Below, piece after piece: positions 43,985 to 54,367 of a stretch of 64,000 nt of DNA. The DNA is taken from the NCBI RefSeq assembly GCF_034009455.1, contig NZ_CP125380.1:3051501-3115500 (forward strand), given 5' to 3'. Positions within the stretch are counted from its first letter, which is position 1, and every line of letters begins with the position of its first letter. The notes beneath the pieces are model-generated. The model worked only from the letters and a program-made list of their open reading frames with translations, was not told the origin of the DNA and made no database searches. This DNA comes from Pseudomonas sp. P5_109 (GTDB taxonomy: Bacteria; Pseudomonadota; Gammaproteobacteria; Pseudomonadales; Pseudomonadaceae). The translations under genes and the position numbers were made by a program.

Positions 43985-45259
43985 TCAAGGACTGACGTGA
44001 TAAGGATTCCTCGGATCATGATTCCAGTCCAGAAACGGCTTGCCGGTCTCCACCGGCACCATCTCGATACAGTCCTGCACCGGGCAGGTGATCTGGCACA
44101 GGTTGCAGCCCACACACTCCTCATCGATCACTTGATACTTGTGCGTGCCGTCCGCCTGCTTGAGGCTGGCCACGGCCTGGTGCGAAGTGTCCTCACAGGC
44201 GATATGGCAACGCCCACAACCGATGCAAGCCTCCTGATCGATTTTCGCGATCACCTGGTAGTTGATGTCCAGGTACTTCCAGTCCGTGGTGTTGGCCACC
44301 GCGCGGCCGGAAAACTCCGAGATACTGGCGTAGCCCTGACTGTCCATCCAGCGTGACAAACCGTCCTTCATGTCCTCGACAATCCGGAAGCCATGCAGCA
44401 TTGCCGCCGTGCACACCTGCACCGAACCGCAGCCCAATGCAATGAATTCCGCGGCGTCGCGCCAGTTGCCGATGCCACCGATGCCGCTGATGGGCAGGCC
44501 CCGGGTCTGTGGATCACGGGCGATTTCGGCGACCATGTTCAAGGCAATCGGCTTGACCGCCGAACCGCAATAACCGCCATGGGTGCTTTGGCTGCCGACC
44601 ATGGGGTTGGCGACCATGCGTTCGAGGTTGACGCTGGTGATCGAGTTGATGGTGTTGATCAACGACACCGCATCGGCGCCGCCACGATGGGCCGCGCGGG
44701 CGGCGACGCGGATGTCGGTGATGTTCGGCGTGAGCTTGACGATCACCGGCAGCGAGCAATACGTCTTGCACCAGCGGGTGACCTGTTCAACGTATTCCGG
44801 CACCTGGCCGACTGCCGCGCCCATGCCGCGTTCCGGCATGCCGTGGGGGCAACCGAAATTCAACTCGATACCGTCGGCGCCGGTGGCCTCCACCAGCGGC
44901 AGGATGTGTTTCCATGACTCTTCGACGCAGGGCACCATCAGGGACACGATCAGCGCGCGGTCCGGCCAGTCCTTTTTCACCTGGGTAATTTCCCGCAGGT
45001 TGATCTCCAGCGAACGGTCGGTGATCAGCTCGATGTTGTTGAAGCCGAGCACCTCCCGGTTAGCCCCGAAGTGCGCCGAATAACGCGACGACACGTTGAC
45101 CGCCGCCGGGTCTTCCCCCAGGGTTTTCCAGACCACGCCGCCCCAGCCGGCCTCGAAGGCGCGGACCACGTTGTAGGCCTTGTCGGTAGGCGGCGCGGAG
45201 GCCAGCCAGAACGGGTTGGGGCTTTTGATGCCAGCGAAGACAATCGACAGATCGGCCAT
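43985..45259 (-). CDS. preA: Dihydropyrimidine dehydrogenase, catalytic subunit (PreA/PydA)
   Basis: A 424-residue enzyme that reduces uracil and thymine to dihydro forms with electrons from PreT. The N-terminal FMN barrel (about 1-320) has GIELNFGCPHGMPERGMGAAVGQVP with the active-site Cys in this loop. The C-terminal domain holds two [4Fe-4S] ferredoxin motifs (CIGCGRCHIAC and CVGCNLCQITC). It directly abuts preT (stop/ATG). Confidence 0.95.
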   Translation of the reverse strand: MADLSIVFAGIKSPNPFWLASAPPTDKAYNVVRAFEAGWGGVVWKTLGEDPAAVNVSSRYSAHFGANREVLGFNNIELITDRSLEINLREITQVKKDWPDRALIVSLMVPCVEESWKHILPLVEATGADGIELNFGCPHGMPERGMGAAVGQVPEYVEQVTRWCKTYCSLPVIVKLTPNITDIRVAARAAHRGGADAVSLINTINSITSVNLERMVANPMVGSQSTHGGYCGSAVKPIALNMVAEIARDPQTRGLPISGIGGIGNWRDAAEFIALGCGSVQVCTAAMLHGFRIVEDMKDGLSRWMDSQGYASISEFSGRAVANTTDWKYLDINYQVIAKIDQEACIGCGRCHIACEDTSHQAVASLKQADGTHKYQVIDEECVGCNLCQITCPVQDCIEMVPVETGKPFLDWNHDPRNPYHVSP

Positions 45260-46627
45260 TTATGCAGCCTCCACGTTGAGCATCAGTTGCGCGTTGATCG
45301 CCTCGGCAGCGCGCTTGCCGTGTTGCACCGCTTGCACGGTGAGGTCCTGATCGAGGCTGGTGCAGTCGCCGCCGGCATACACGCCGGGGATGCTGGTGCG
45401 CAGCTGTTCATCGACCTCGATGCGCTCGCCCTGGCGCTTGAGTTCACGGGCCAGCGGATCGGCGAGGGAGCTGCCGTCGAAGGCCTGGCCGATGGCCTTG
45501 AAGATCGCATCGGCGGCCAGTTCGAAGGTTTCGCCGGTGCTTTGCAGGCGACCTTCGAGCAGATGGGTGCGGGTGAAGCGCATGCCGCGCACGCGACCGT
45601 GGTCGTCGAGCAGCACTTCTTCCGGTTGCGCCCAGGTCATCAGCCGTACCTGATTGGCCTTGGCGATCTCCTGTTCGTGATGGGTGGCGCCCATTTCTTC
45701 GGTCCCGCGCCGATACACCAGATTCACGTCACGGGCGCCCAGGCGGGCCATTTGCACGGCCATGTCGATGGCGGTGTTGCCTGCGCCGAGGACGATGCAG
45801 TGGTCGGCCAGGGGCAGTTGGGTCAGGTCTTCGGCCTGGCGCAGTTCGCGGATGTAGTCGGTGGCGGCGAGCAAGCCTGGCGCGTCTTCGTGGGCCAGGC
45901 CCAGTTGTTTGCTGGCGTTGAGCCCGAGTCCGAGGAACACCGCGTCGAACTGTTGATGCAGTTCACTGAGGGTCAGGTTGTCCCCGAGCTTCTGCCCGTG
46001 ACGGATTTCGATTCCGCCGATTTCCAGCAGGAACTCAAGCTCCCGTTGCGCGTAGTCATCCACCAGTTTGTATTTGGCGATCCCGTACTCATTGAGGCCG
46101 CCGGCCTTTTCCCGCGCTTCGAAAATCACCACGTCATGCCCGTGCATGGCGCTGCGGTGGGCACAGGACAAACCGGCTGGACCGGCGCCCACCACGGCAA
46201 TGCGCTTGCCGGTGGCGGCAGCGCGCTGGAAGGGGTGAGTGCTGAAATGCGCATTGTCGACGGCGTAGCGTTGCAACAGGCCGATCATGACTGGCGCACA
46301 TTCATGGGCGTTGTTGCGCACGCAGGCTTGCTGGCAAAGGACTTCTGTCGGGCAAACCCGGGCGCAACTGCCGCCGAGGATGTTGGCCGAGAGGATCTTC
46401 TGCGCGGCGCCTTGCACATTGTCCTGCGCAATGTTGCGAATGAACGAGGGAATGTCGATTTCGCTCGGACAGGCATTCACACAGGGCGCGTCGTAGCAGT
46501 ACAGGCAGCGCGAGGCTTCGAGATGGGCCTGGCGCTCGTTGAGCGGCGGCGCCAGGTCGGTGAAGTGGCCGGCGAGGGCGGCCGCATTCTCTTGGGGATG
46601 CGGGAGGTGGTCCAGGGTCTTGATCAC
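45260..46627 (-). CDS. preT: Dihydropyrimidine dehydrogenase, NAD(P)H-binding subunit (PreT/PydX)
   Basis: A 455-residue GltD-like flavoprotein. It has N-terminal cysteine clusters (CLYCYDAPCVNACP, CARVCPTEVLCQQAC), FAD motif IAVVGAGPAGLSCAHR, and NAD(P)H motif CIVLGAGNTAIDMAV. It feeds electrons to PreA. The best start is GTG 46627 (VIKTLDHLPHPQ) after GAGG; a longer reading would run into the REPIN. It is the first gene of the preTA pair, both on the minus strand. Confidence 0.93.
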   Translation of the reverse strand: MIKTLDHLPHPQENAAALAGHFTDLAPPLNERQAHLEASRCLYCYDAPCVNACPSEIDIPSFIRNIAQDNVQGAAQKILSANILGGSCARVCPTEVLCQQACVRNNAHECAPVMIGLLQRYAVDNAHFSTHPFQRAAATGKRIAVVGAGPAGLSCAHRSAMHGHDVVIFEAREKAGGLNEYGIAKYKLVDDYAQRELEFLLEIGGIEIRHGQKLGDNLTLSELHQQFDAVFLGLGLNASKQLGLAHEDAPGLLAATDYIRELRQAEDLTQLPLADHCIVLGAGNTAIDMAVQMARLGARDVNLVYRRGTEEMGATHHEQEIAKANQVRLMTWAQPEEVLLDDHGRVRGMRFTRTHLLEGRLQSTGETFELAADAIFKAIGQAFDGSSLADPLARELKRQGERIEVDEQLRTSIPGVYAGGDCTSLDQDLTVQAVQHGKRAAEAINAQLMLNVEAA

Positions 46628-46700
46628 GGTTTTGGCCTCACGGTTATTTGAGGTGCTGCCTCTGAATGGGCATTGTTTTTTGTGTTGTCTGTGCGGGCCT

Positions 46701-46768
46701 CTTCGCGAGCAAGCCCGCTCCCACATTTGGAATGCGTTCCCCTGTGGGAGCGGGCTTGCTCGCGAAGG
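46701..46768. repeat. Head-to-head REPIN between hydA and preT
   Basis: Outward-facing TGTGGGAGCGGGCTTGCTCGCGAA pair; loop GGAATGCGTTCC. Confidence 0.9.
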
Positions 46769-46783
46769 CCGAAGGCCTCGATT

Positions 46784-48262
<1,479 letters not shown>

Positions 48263-48419
48263 CTAGATGTTTTATTCGAGACAACCGGCGCAGAATTAAT
48301 CCTGTCAACGCTGTCAAGATTAAACGCTAGCTGCACTTATCCGAATCGGCAAGAATATTTTTTATAAGCTTATTCAGCAATTAAGTATTTGATATTTAAG
48401 TAATAAAATAGTAAGTCAC

Positions 48420-48447
48420 CAAAATGGTGAGGCCGTTCACCATTTTG
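48420..48447. promoter_or_regulatory. 11-bp perfect inverted repeat in the pyrimidine divergent region
   Basis: CAAAATGGTGA (48420-48430) and TCACCATTTTG (48437-48447) with a 6-bp spacer. A third copy, CAAAATGGTCA, is at 48466-48476. It lies in an AT-rich 540-bp gap between divergent hydA and the NCS1 transporter, suited to be the operator of the RutR-like regulator. The site itself is clear; the regulator is inferred. Confidence 0.6.
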
Positions 48448-48452
48448 ACGCA

Positions 48453-48478
48453 CTTGACAGGATCTCAAAATGGTCAAG
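48453..48478. promoter_or_regulatory. Second dyad CTTGAC / GTCAAG
   Basis: CTTGAC (48453-48458) and GTCAAG (48473-48478), with TGGTCAA in the right arm. RutR of E. coli recognises TTGACCA..TGGTCAA, so the half-site match is suggestive. The remaining gap (48224-48410) is AT-rich with no coding signal. Confidence 0.4.
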
Positions 48479-48762
48479 ATTTCTTATGTGAAATCAGCTG
48501 TTTGAGTATGGTCTATGGTTGATGCGCGGCCATTGAAAAAAGATCAACGCACCAGATTGAGTCCTGACTGTTTCGACAACTTGCCTGGCATTCGGCCTGA
48601 GTGGCCTGACAAATAGTCGAGTCAGCGAATAAACCTGATGAACATCAGTTGGTTGCAATGTGTTTATGGAACTGCCCGATGCGTAGTCGGGGTACTCGGC
48701 ACGTTTATTGAAGTCGCCGACCCCTGATGAGCAACAATAATCAAAAGAACAGTGGAGCGGCC

Positions 48763-50247
48763 ATGCAACAGATCAGATCGCAAGTGACCGAGCGCGACGG
48801 CTTGGTTGAGCTGGAAGCCGGCAGCGATGTCCTCGACAGTCCCCGTTACAACCACGATATTGCACCGACCAAGGTGCACGAACGCACCTGGAACAAGTGG
48901 CACATCACCGCATTGTGGGTGGGCATGGCGATCTGCGTGCCGACCTACACCCTCGGCGGCGTGCTGACCGCGTACTTCGGCCTGACCGTCGGCGAGGCGC
49001 TGCTGGCGATTCTGTTCGCCAACATCATCGTGCTGATTCCCCTGACACTTAACGCCTTCCCCGGTACCAAGTACGGCATTCCCTTTCCGGTGTTGCTGCG
49101 CTCGTCCTTCGGCGTGCTCGGTTCCAACATCCCGTGCCTGATCCGTGCCCTGGTGGCGTGTGGCTGGTTCGGCATCCAGACCATGTTCGGCGGGCTGGCG
49201 ATTCACCTGTTCCTCGGCTCGGTGTTCGAGGGCTGGAAATCCCTGGGGGGCACCGGCGAGGTCATCGGCTTCATGGTGTTCTGGGCGCTGAACCTGTGGG
49301 TGGTGATTCGTGGCGCCGAGTCGATCAAATGGCTGGAAACCCTGTCGGCGCCACTGTTGGTGCTGGTGGGCGTAGGCCTGCTGGTCTGGGCCGTGCCCAA
49401 CGTATCGATGAGCGAACTGCTGGCAATCCCGGCCAAGCGTCCCGAAGGCGCCGGCGTGGCCAGCTACTTCGCGGCCGGGCTGACGGCGATGGTCGGCTTC
49501 TGGGCCACGCTGTCACTGAACATTCCGGACTTCAGTCGCTACGCAAAAAGCCAGAAGGACCAGATCGTCGGGCAGATAATCGGCCTGCCGCTGACCATGT
49601 TCCTGTTCGCCTCCCTCGGCGTGGTGATGACCGCGGCGTCGGTGAAACTGGTGGGGGTGACGGTGTCCGATCCGGTGACCCTGATCGGTCATATCCAGAG
49701 CCCGGTCTGGGTCGCACTGGCGATGGCGCTGATCATCATCGCCACGCTGTCGACCAATACCGCCGCCAACATCGTGTCGCCGACCAATGACTTCCAGAAC
49801 ATCGCGCCCAAGGCGATCAACCGTACCAAGGCAGTATTGCTCACCGGGTTTGTCGGGTTGGCATTGATGGCCCATGAGCTGCTGAAAAAACTCGGCCTGA
49901 TTGTCTCTGACGTCAGTCTGGAAACCGTCTATTCCAACTGGCTGCTCGGCTATTCCAGCCTGCTGGGGCCGATCGCCGGGATCATGGTGGTGGACTATTT
50001 CCTGATCAAGAAACAACAACTGGACCTTGCCGGCTTGTACCGCGATGACGTGTACCCGGCGTGGAACTGGTGCGGGTTCATTGCTTTCGGCGTGCCAGTG
50101 GCGTTGACGCTGCTGTCCCTGGGCAGCGATGCGTTCAGCTGGTTCTACAGCTATGGCTGGTTTACCGGCTCGGCGCTGGGTGGGGTTATTTATTACGGGT
50201 TGAGTGTGATGCGGCCCAACCCATCTGTCGCGAAATCTGCGGTGTAG
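48763..50247 (+). CDS. NCS1-family nucleobase transporter (uracil/pyrimidine type)
   Basis: A 494-residue transporter with about 12 segments of the NCS1 (Mhp1/FurE/CodB) family. Motifs: NKWHITALWVGMAICVPTYTLGG, GTKYGIPFPVLLRSSFGVLGSNIPCLIRALVACGWFGIQT, TLSLNIPDFSRYAKSQ, ANIVSPTNDF. I prefer ATG 48763 with GGAG just upstream; ATG 48727 is in frame. It probably brings in uracil, thymine or dihydropyrimidine, given the neighbours. Confidence 0.92.
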   Translation: MQQIRSQVTERDGLVELEAGSDVLDSPRYNHDIAPTKVHERTWNKWHITALWVGMAICVPTYTLGGVLTAYFGLTVGEALLAILFANIIVLIPLTLNAFPGTKYGIPFPVLLRSSFGVLGSNIPCLIRALVACGWFGIQTMFGGLAIHLFLGSVFEGWKSLGGTGEVIGFMVFWALNLWVVIRGAESIKWLETLSAPLLVLVGVGLLVWAVPNVSMSELLAIPAKRPEGAGVASYFAAGLTAMVGFWATLSLNIPDFSRYAKSQKDQIVGQIIGLPLTMFLFASLGVVMTAASVKLVGVTVSDPVTLIGHIQSPVWVALAMALIIIATLSTNTAANIVSPTNDFQNIAPKAINRTKAVLLTGFVGLALMAHELLKKLGLIVSDVSLETVYSNWLLGYSSLLGPIAGIMVVDYFLIKKQQLDLAGLYRDDVYPAWNWCGFIAFGVPVALTLLSLGSDAFSWFYSYGWFTGSALGGVIYYGLSVMRPNPSVAKSAV

Positions 50248-50257
50248 CTGATGGCCT

Positions 50258-50323
50258 CTTCGCGAGCAAGCCCGCTCCCACAGGGGAATGCATTCCAAAT
50301 GTGGGAGCGGGCTTGCTCGCGAA
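50258..50323. repeat. Head-to-head REPIN between NCS1 transporter and hydrolase
   Basis: Outward-facing TGTGGGAGCGGGCTTGCTCGCGAA pair with loop GGAATGCATTCCAAA. Confidence 0.9.
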
Positions 50324-50388
50324 GGCGGCCTCACAGACACCAACCAATTGCCTGAAGAAACACACAAGAACAGCCTGAGGAGATCATC

Positions 50389-51672
50389 ATGAACGCGGTC
50401 GTAGACGTTCTGCAGTCCAGCCATCAGCACATCAACCGCGACCGCCTGTGGCAATCGCTCATGGAGCTGGCCAGGCTCGGCGCCACGGTCAAGGGCGGGG
50501 TATGTCGCCTGGCCTTGACCGACCTCGACCGCCAGGCCCGGGACATCTTCGTCAAATGGTGTACGGATGCCGGATGCAGCGTCAGCATCGACGCCGTCGG
50601 CAATATCTTCGCCCGTCGCCCCGGGCGCAATCCCGACCTGCCTCCGGTGATGACCGGCAGCCACATCGACACCCAGCCCACCGGCGGCAAGTTCGATGGT
50701 TGCTTCGGTGTGTTGGCCGGCGTCGAAGTGCTGCGCACCCTCAATGACCTCAACATCGAAACCGAAGCGCCGCTGGAAGTGGTGGTCTGGACCAACGAAG
50801 AAGGCTCGCGCTTCGCCCCATGCATGATGGGCTCCGGCGTGTTCGCAGAAAAATTCACCCTCGAGGAAACCCTGGCCAAGGTCGATGCCGATGGCGTGAC
50901 TGTGGGTGAAGCGCTGAATGCCATTGGCTATGCCGGCCCGCGCAAAGTCAGCGGCCACAAAGTCGGCGCCTATTTTGAAGCCCACATCGAGCAAGGCCCG
51001 ATCCTGGAAGACGAACGCAAGACCATAGGCGTGGTGATGGGCGCTCTCGGACAGAAATGGTTCGATCTGAAACTGCGCGGCGTCGAAGCCCACGCCGGCC
51101 CAACCCCGATGCACTTGCGCAAGGACGCCCTGGTTGGCGCCGCGGTGATCGTCGGAGCGCTCAACCGCGCTGCCCTCAGCCATCAACCCCACGCCTGCGG
51201 CACCGTCGGTTGCCTGCAAGCCTATCCGGGCTCGCGCAACGTCATCCCCGGCGAAGTGCGCATGACCCTGGACTTCCGCCATCTGGAACCGGCACGCCTG
51301 GACTCGATGATCGCCGAAGTACGTGAAGTCATCGAAACCACCTGCGACGAACACGGCCTGACCTTCGAGCTCACGCCAACCGCCGACTTCCCGCCACTGT
51401 ACTTCGACAAGGGCTGCGTCGAAGCCGTGCGCGGCGCCGCCCAGGGCCTGGGGCTGTCGCACATGGACATCGTCAGCGGAGCAGGGCATGACGCGATCTT
51501 CCTCGCCGAACTCGGCCCGGCCGGGATGATCTTCGTGCCGTGCGAAGGCGGCATCAGCCACAACGAAATCGAAAACGCCGCGCCCGACGACCTGGCGGCC
51601 GGGTGTGCAGTGTTGTTGCGGGCGATGCTGGCGGCTTCGGCGGCAGTTGCCAAGGGCGAGTTGGCGGCTTGA
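50389..51672 (+). CDS. pydC: Zn-dependent N-carbamoyl-beta-amino acid hydrolase (beta-ureidopropionase, PydC)
   Basis: A 427-residue M20-family amidohydrolase. Metal ligands: TGSHIDTQPTGGKFDG, TNEEGSRF, and AHIEQGPILE; dimerisation/substrate region VEAHAGPTPMHLRKDA and C-terminal GISHNEIE. It closes reductive pyrimidine breakdown by releasing beta-alanine, CO2 and ammonia from carbamoyl-beta-alanine. It is in the same direction as the NCS1 transporter. A related hydantoinase/allantoate function is possible from family alone, but context points to the pyrimidine path. Confidence 0.92.
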   Translation: MNAVVDVLQSSHQHINRDRLWQSLMELARLGATVKGGVCRLALTDLDRQARDIFVKWCTDAGCSVSIDAVGNIFARRPGRNPDLPPVMTGSHIDTQPTGGKFDGCFGVLAGVEVLRTLNDLNIETEAPLEVVVWTNEEGSRFAPCMMGSGVFAEKFTLEETLAKVDADGVTVGEALNAIGYAGPRKVSGHKVGAYFEAHIEQGPILEDERKTIGVVMGALGQKWFDLKLRGVEAHAGPTPMHLRKDALVGAAVIVGALNRAALSHQPHACGTVGCLQAYPGSRNVIPGEVRMTLDFRHLEPARLDSMIAEVREVIETTCDEHGLTFELTPTADFPPLYFDKGCVEAVRGAAQGLGLSHMDIVSGAGHDAIFLAELGPAGMIFVPCEGGISHNEIENAAPDDLAAGCAVLLRAMLAASAAVAKGELAA

Positions 51673-51695
51673 ACCCGGTGACGTCCGCTGCTCCC

Positions 51696-51785
51696 TGTAG
51701 GAGCGAGCTTGCTCGCGATGACGGCGCTACATTCAACATCGATGTTGACTGATACACCGCCTTCGCGAGCAAGCCCGCTCCCACA
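51696..51785. repeat. Hybrid REPIN joining two REP types
   Basis: Left REP is of GTAGGAGCGAGCTTGCTCGCGATG type, right REP of CTTCGCGAGCAAGCCCGCTCCCACA type. The spacer (CATTCAACATCGATGT) matches that of 23795-23884. Confidence 0.85.
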
Positions 51786-51854
51786 GGTCCTTCGCACGAT
51801 CGGGCACTCCTGCGGTCGTACTCTTCACAGGGGCAAAACACTTGTGGAGGCGTG

Positions 51855-53351
51855 ATGAGCCAGGACGTCCTGACCACGGAAACCAATCGTCGCCAGTTGC
51901 AGCAGATCATCGCCGGCCTGTCCGATGGGGTGATTCTGCTCGACCCCGACCAGAGCATCCTGTGGGCCAACGAGGCGGCGCTGACGATGCATGGCGTCGA
52001 ACAGGTCAGTGATCTGGGGGCCAACGCCGAGGCGTATACCAAACGCTTCACACTGCGCTATCGCAACAATCATGTGGTGCCGGTCGACAGCTACCCGATC
52101 AACCGGGTGGGCCGGGGCGAGACGTTCGGCGATGTGCTGGTGGAATTGACGTCGGCAGCGGACGCAGAGCGCACCTGGGTCCATCGTGTGCGCAGCCTGA
52201 TATTGGCCGATAGCCGTGGCGAGCCGGAATCGCTGGTGCTGATCATGGACGATGTCACCGACTGGGCCAGCGCTGAGCAGCGCTTCGAGAAAACCTTCGC
52301 CGCCAACCCGGCACCGGCGGTGATCTGCCGCCTCAGTGATCTGCGCTACATCAAGGTCAATCCCGGCTTCCTCGAAATGACCGGTTATGCACGTGACCAG
52401 GTGATCGGCGCTTCGGCCTATGAACTGGACGTGCTGGAACAGGTGGAAAACCGGGAACTGGCCAAACAGCGCCTGCGCGAAAGGGCGACCATTCCACAGA
52501 TGGAGGCCGAGTTGCGCTTGCCCGATGGCGGCAGCAAGCAAGTGATCGTGGCCGGCCAACCGCTGGAGCTCAACGACGAGGCCTGCATGTTGTTTTCATT
52601 CGTCGACGTGGAGCCCCGGCACAAAGCTGAAATCGCCCTGCGCCAGAGCGAGGAACGCTTTGCCAAGGCCTTTCGCCTGTCTCCGGTGCCGATACTGATA
52701 TGCGGCGCAGCTGATCATCTGGTGTTGGATGTCAACGATGCGTTCCTCGATACCCTGGGTTATTCCAGTGAAGAGGTGCTTGGGATCAGCATTGCGCAGA
52801 TCGATTTCATCGACGACAAAAACGCGCGCATCCGCCTGTTCGCCGCGCTGGAGAAAACCGCCAGCCTGGATCGCATCGACGTGCGCGTGCGTAGAAAAGA
52901 CGCGGGGCTGATCGATTGCGCGGTGTCGGCGGGCACCGTGAACATTCAGGACCGCCGATGTTATCTGCTGGTGTTGATGGACATCACCGAACGCAGGCGC
53001 ACCGAGCTGGAACTGGTGTCGGCCATCGAGGAAGTGATGAAGGACGCCTCATGGTTCAGCCGCACGCTGATCGAAAAACTGGCTAACGTGAAGATCGTCA
53101 ATTCTGCGCAGTTGCCTGGCGGCTCTTTCACCGACCTGACGGCCCGTGAACGCGATGTACTGGGCCTGATTTGCGCAGGCCTGGCCGACAAGGAAGTCGC
53201 CGCGCGCCTGAAACTCGCGCCGAACACCGTGCGCAACCATGTGGCCGCGGTGTATTCCAAGCTCGATATTCATAGTCGCAGCGAGGCAATTGTCTGGGCG
53301 CGGGAGCGGGGACTATTTTCAAGCGAGTGGCGGCACAAGGGGCAGCGTTAA
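51855..53351 (+). CDS. PAS-domain sensor with LuxR-type HTH
   Basis: A 498-residue cytoplasmic one-component regulator. It carries about three PAS domains (about 10-135, 140-255, 260-385; each ends in a segment like DVTDWASAEQRF or DITERRRTELEL) and a C-terminal LuxR HTH (about 425-490: FTDLTARERDVLGLICAGLADKEVAARLKLAPNTVRNHVAAVYSKLDI). There is no kinase or receiver domain. ATG 51855 follows GGAGG. The signal and targets are unknown; the next gene is a DUF1652 protein. Confidence 0.85.
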   Translation: MSQDVLTTETNRRQLQQIIAGLSDGVILLDPDQSILWANEAALTMHGVEQVSDLGANAEAYTKRFTLRYRNNHVVPVDSYPINRVGRGETFGDVLVELTSAADAERTWVHRVRSLILADSRGEPESLVLIMDDVTDWASAEQRFEKTFAANPAPAVICRLSDLRYIKVNPGFLEMTGYARDQVIGASAYELDVLEQVENRELAKQRLRERATIPQMEAELRLPDGGSKQVIVAGQPLELNDEACMLFSFVDVEPRHKAEIALRQSEERFAKAFRLSPVPILICGAADHLVLDVNDAFLDTLGYSSEEVLGISIAQIDFIDDKNARIRLFAALEKTASLDRIDVRVRRKDAGLIDCAVSAGTVNIQDRRCYLLVLMDITERRRTELELVSAIEEVMKDASWFSRTLIEKLANVKIVNSAQLPGGSFTDLTARERDVLGLICAGLADKEVAARLKLAPNTVRNHVAAVYSKLDIHSRSEAIVWARERGLFSSEWRHKGQR

Positions 53352-53488
53352 GGTGCAAATGCACTAATGCGCAGGGTGCAAATTCATGTGTTGACCTGGC
53401 GTATCGGCTCTTAGGCTGGGGATGAGCAGCAGGTGTCCAAGAGTCATCTGCATGCGCTCTTCGTTATCCGCAAAAGGAACCGCCCGCC

Positions 53489-53536
53489 ATGAGCCAGTTA
53501 CACGATGTATCAGCCCGCCAGGCCCCGTCGCAATGA
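53489..53536 (+). CDS. 15-residue leader-like peptide overlapping the DUF1652 gene
   Basis: ATG 53489 has AAAGGAAC upstream; 15 codons (MSQLHDVSARQAPSQ) end in TGA at 53534-53536, overlapping the ATG of the next gene as ATGA. The DUF1652 ORF itself has no good ribosome site, so translation through this mini-ORF may be needed (translational coupling). Confidence 0.45.
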   Translation: MSQLHDVSARQAPSQ

Positions 53537-53784
53537 TCACGCTGGCACAGCTGCGGATGCTGATCGAACGCAGTTTTTCACCCCTGGCTTGCGAATGCGA
53601 CATCACGGGCAATCATTCGCTGACCGTAAAGCTCTATCACCCGGTTTCGGGGCAGGTGGACCTGGTGGTCAGTGGTCTGAACTTGAGTACGTTGCAAACT
53701 ACAGAATCAGTCGCTGCATTGATCGACGAATTGCGCTACGAACTGGCCAGTAACTCCCTGCAATACCCAGGCTCGGTGATGTAA
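53533..53784 (+). CDS. DUF1652 family protein
   Basis: An 83-residue protein beginning MITLAQLRMLIERSFSPLACEC, with LTVKLYHPVSGQVDLVVSGL and LIDELRYEL, typical of the small DUF1652 family found mainly in Pseudomonas. Function is unknown. The start overlaps the stop of a 15-codon ORF. Confidence 0.75.
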   Translation: MITLAQLRMLIERSFSPLACECDITGNHSLTVKLYHPVSGQVDLVVSGLNLSTLQTTESVAALIDELRYELASNSLQYPGSVM

Positions 53785-53789
53785 GAATT

Positions 53790-53805
53790 GCCAGCTTTTG
53801 CTGGC
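53790..53805 (+). terminator. Stem-loop after the DUF1652 gene
   Basis: GCCAGC tttt GCTGGC, six perfect pairs with a 4-base loop five bp past the stop codon. No T-run follows, so a terminator call is moderate. Confidence 0.45.
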
Positions 53806-53926
53806 ATTAGCCACCGGCTGGGCTATAAATGATTCGCAGATATTTATTTTTGTGACAGGTGTGTGGATTTTGCGCGCAGGTTTTGTTGTCACAAAAATGT
53901 GTCTATCACTTATCGCGGGTCAACCT

Positions 53927-54148
53927 ATGAAAACTCTTGGGAAACGCGTTATCTCACCTTTGTCGCTGGCATTGTGCGTGGCGATTCTCGGCGGCTGCTC
54001 CAGCCCGCCACCCCCTCCAACGGTCACTCCACCCCCTCCTGAACGCACTTGCCAGGCCATGGATAAAACCGACGTCCTGGGCGATGTACGGGGCGAAGAC
54101 GGGCAGGTGACCCGAGTCACCACCACGACTCGGTGTGTTACCCAGTAA
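53927..54148 (+). CDS. Small lipoprotein, unknown function
   Basis: A 73-residue protein with a lipobox (LALCVAILGGCSS), a proline-rich stretch (PPPPPTVTPPPPERTC) and two further cysteines. It is probably an outer-membrane lipoprotein (residue +2 Ser). Ends DGQVTRVTTTTRCVTQ. No family recognised. It starts at ATG 53927; the ribosome site is weak. Confidence 0.65.
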   Translation: MKTLGKRVISPLSLALCVAILGGCSSPPPPPTVTPPPPERTCQAMDKTDVLGDVRGEDGQVTRVTTTTRCVTQ

Positions 54149-54159
54149 ACCAGCGTGAC

Positions 54160-54184
54160 GGCCGCGCTGGTGAACGGCGCGGCC
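54160..54184 (+). terminator. GC-rich stem-loop downstream of the lipoprotein gene
   Basis: GGCCGCGC (54160-54167) pairs perfectly with GCGCGGCC (54177-54184), loop 9 bases. The following sequence is T-rich but interrupted. A likely transcription-end signal. A second small dyad, CTGATAG/CTATCAG, lies at 54214-54233. Confidence 0.5.
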
Positions 54185-54367
54185 ATGCTGAATGATCTTT
54201 ATTTCTGTCATTTCTGATAGTTGCTGCTATCAGGAACTCCTAAATTAGTGAGAAATACACTTTTTTCACCAGCCTACCTGTCATTTATGGTTGTTCTCGG
54301 CACATCGATTTTTCCTGATAGTTCATGGACTGTTTTTTATGTCCAACGCTGAAAAGGAAACGTCGTA

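Noticed and set aside
49513-51561. A 682-codon open frame on the minus strand spanning the NCS1 and PydC genes
   Set aside because: It crosses a REPIN and two conserved plus-strand genes and has no domain or plausible start.
51774-51854. Promoter-like strings and REP half before the PAS-LuxR gene as an IS end
   Set aside because: No transposase, terminal repeats or target duplication could be seen; it is simply the end of a REPIN.
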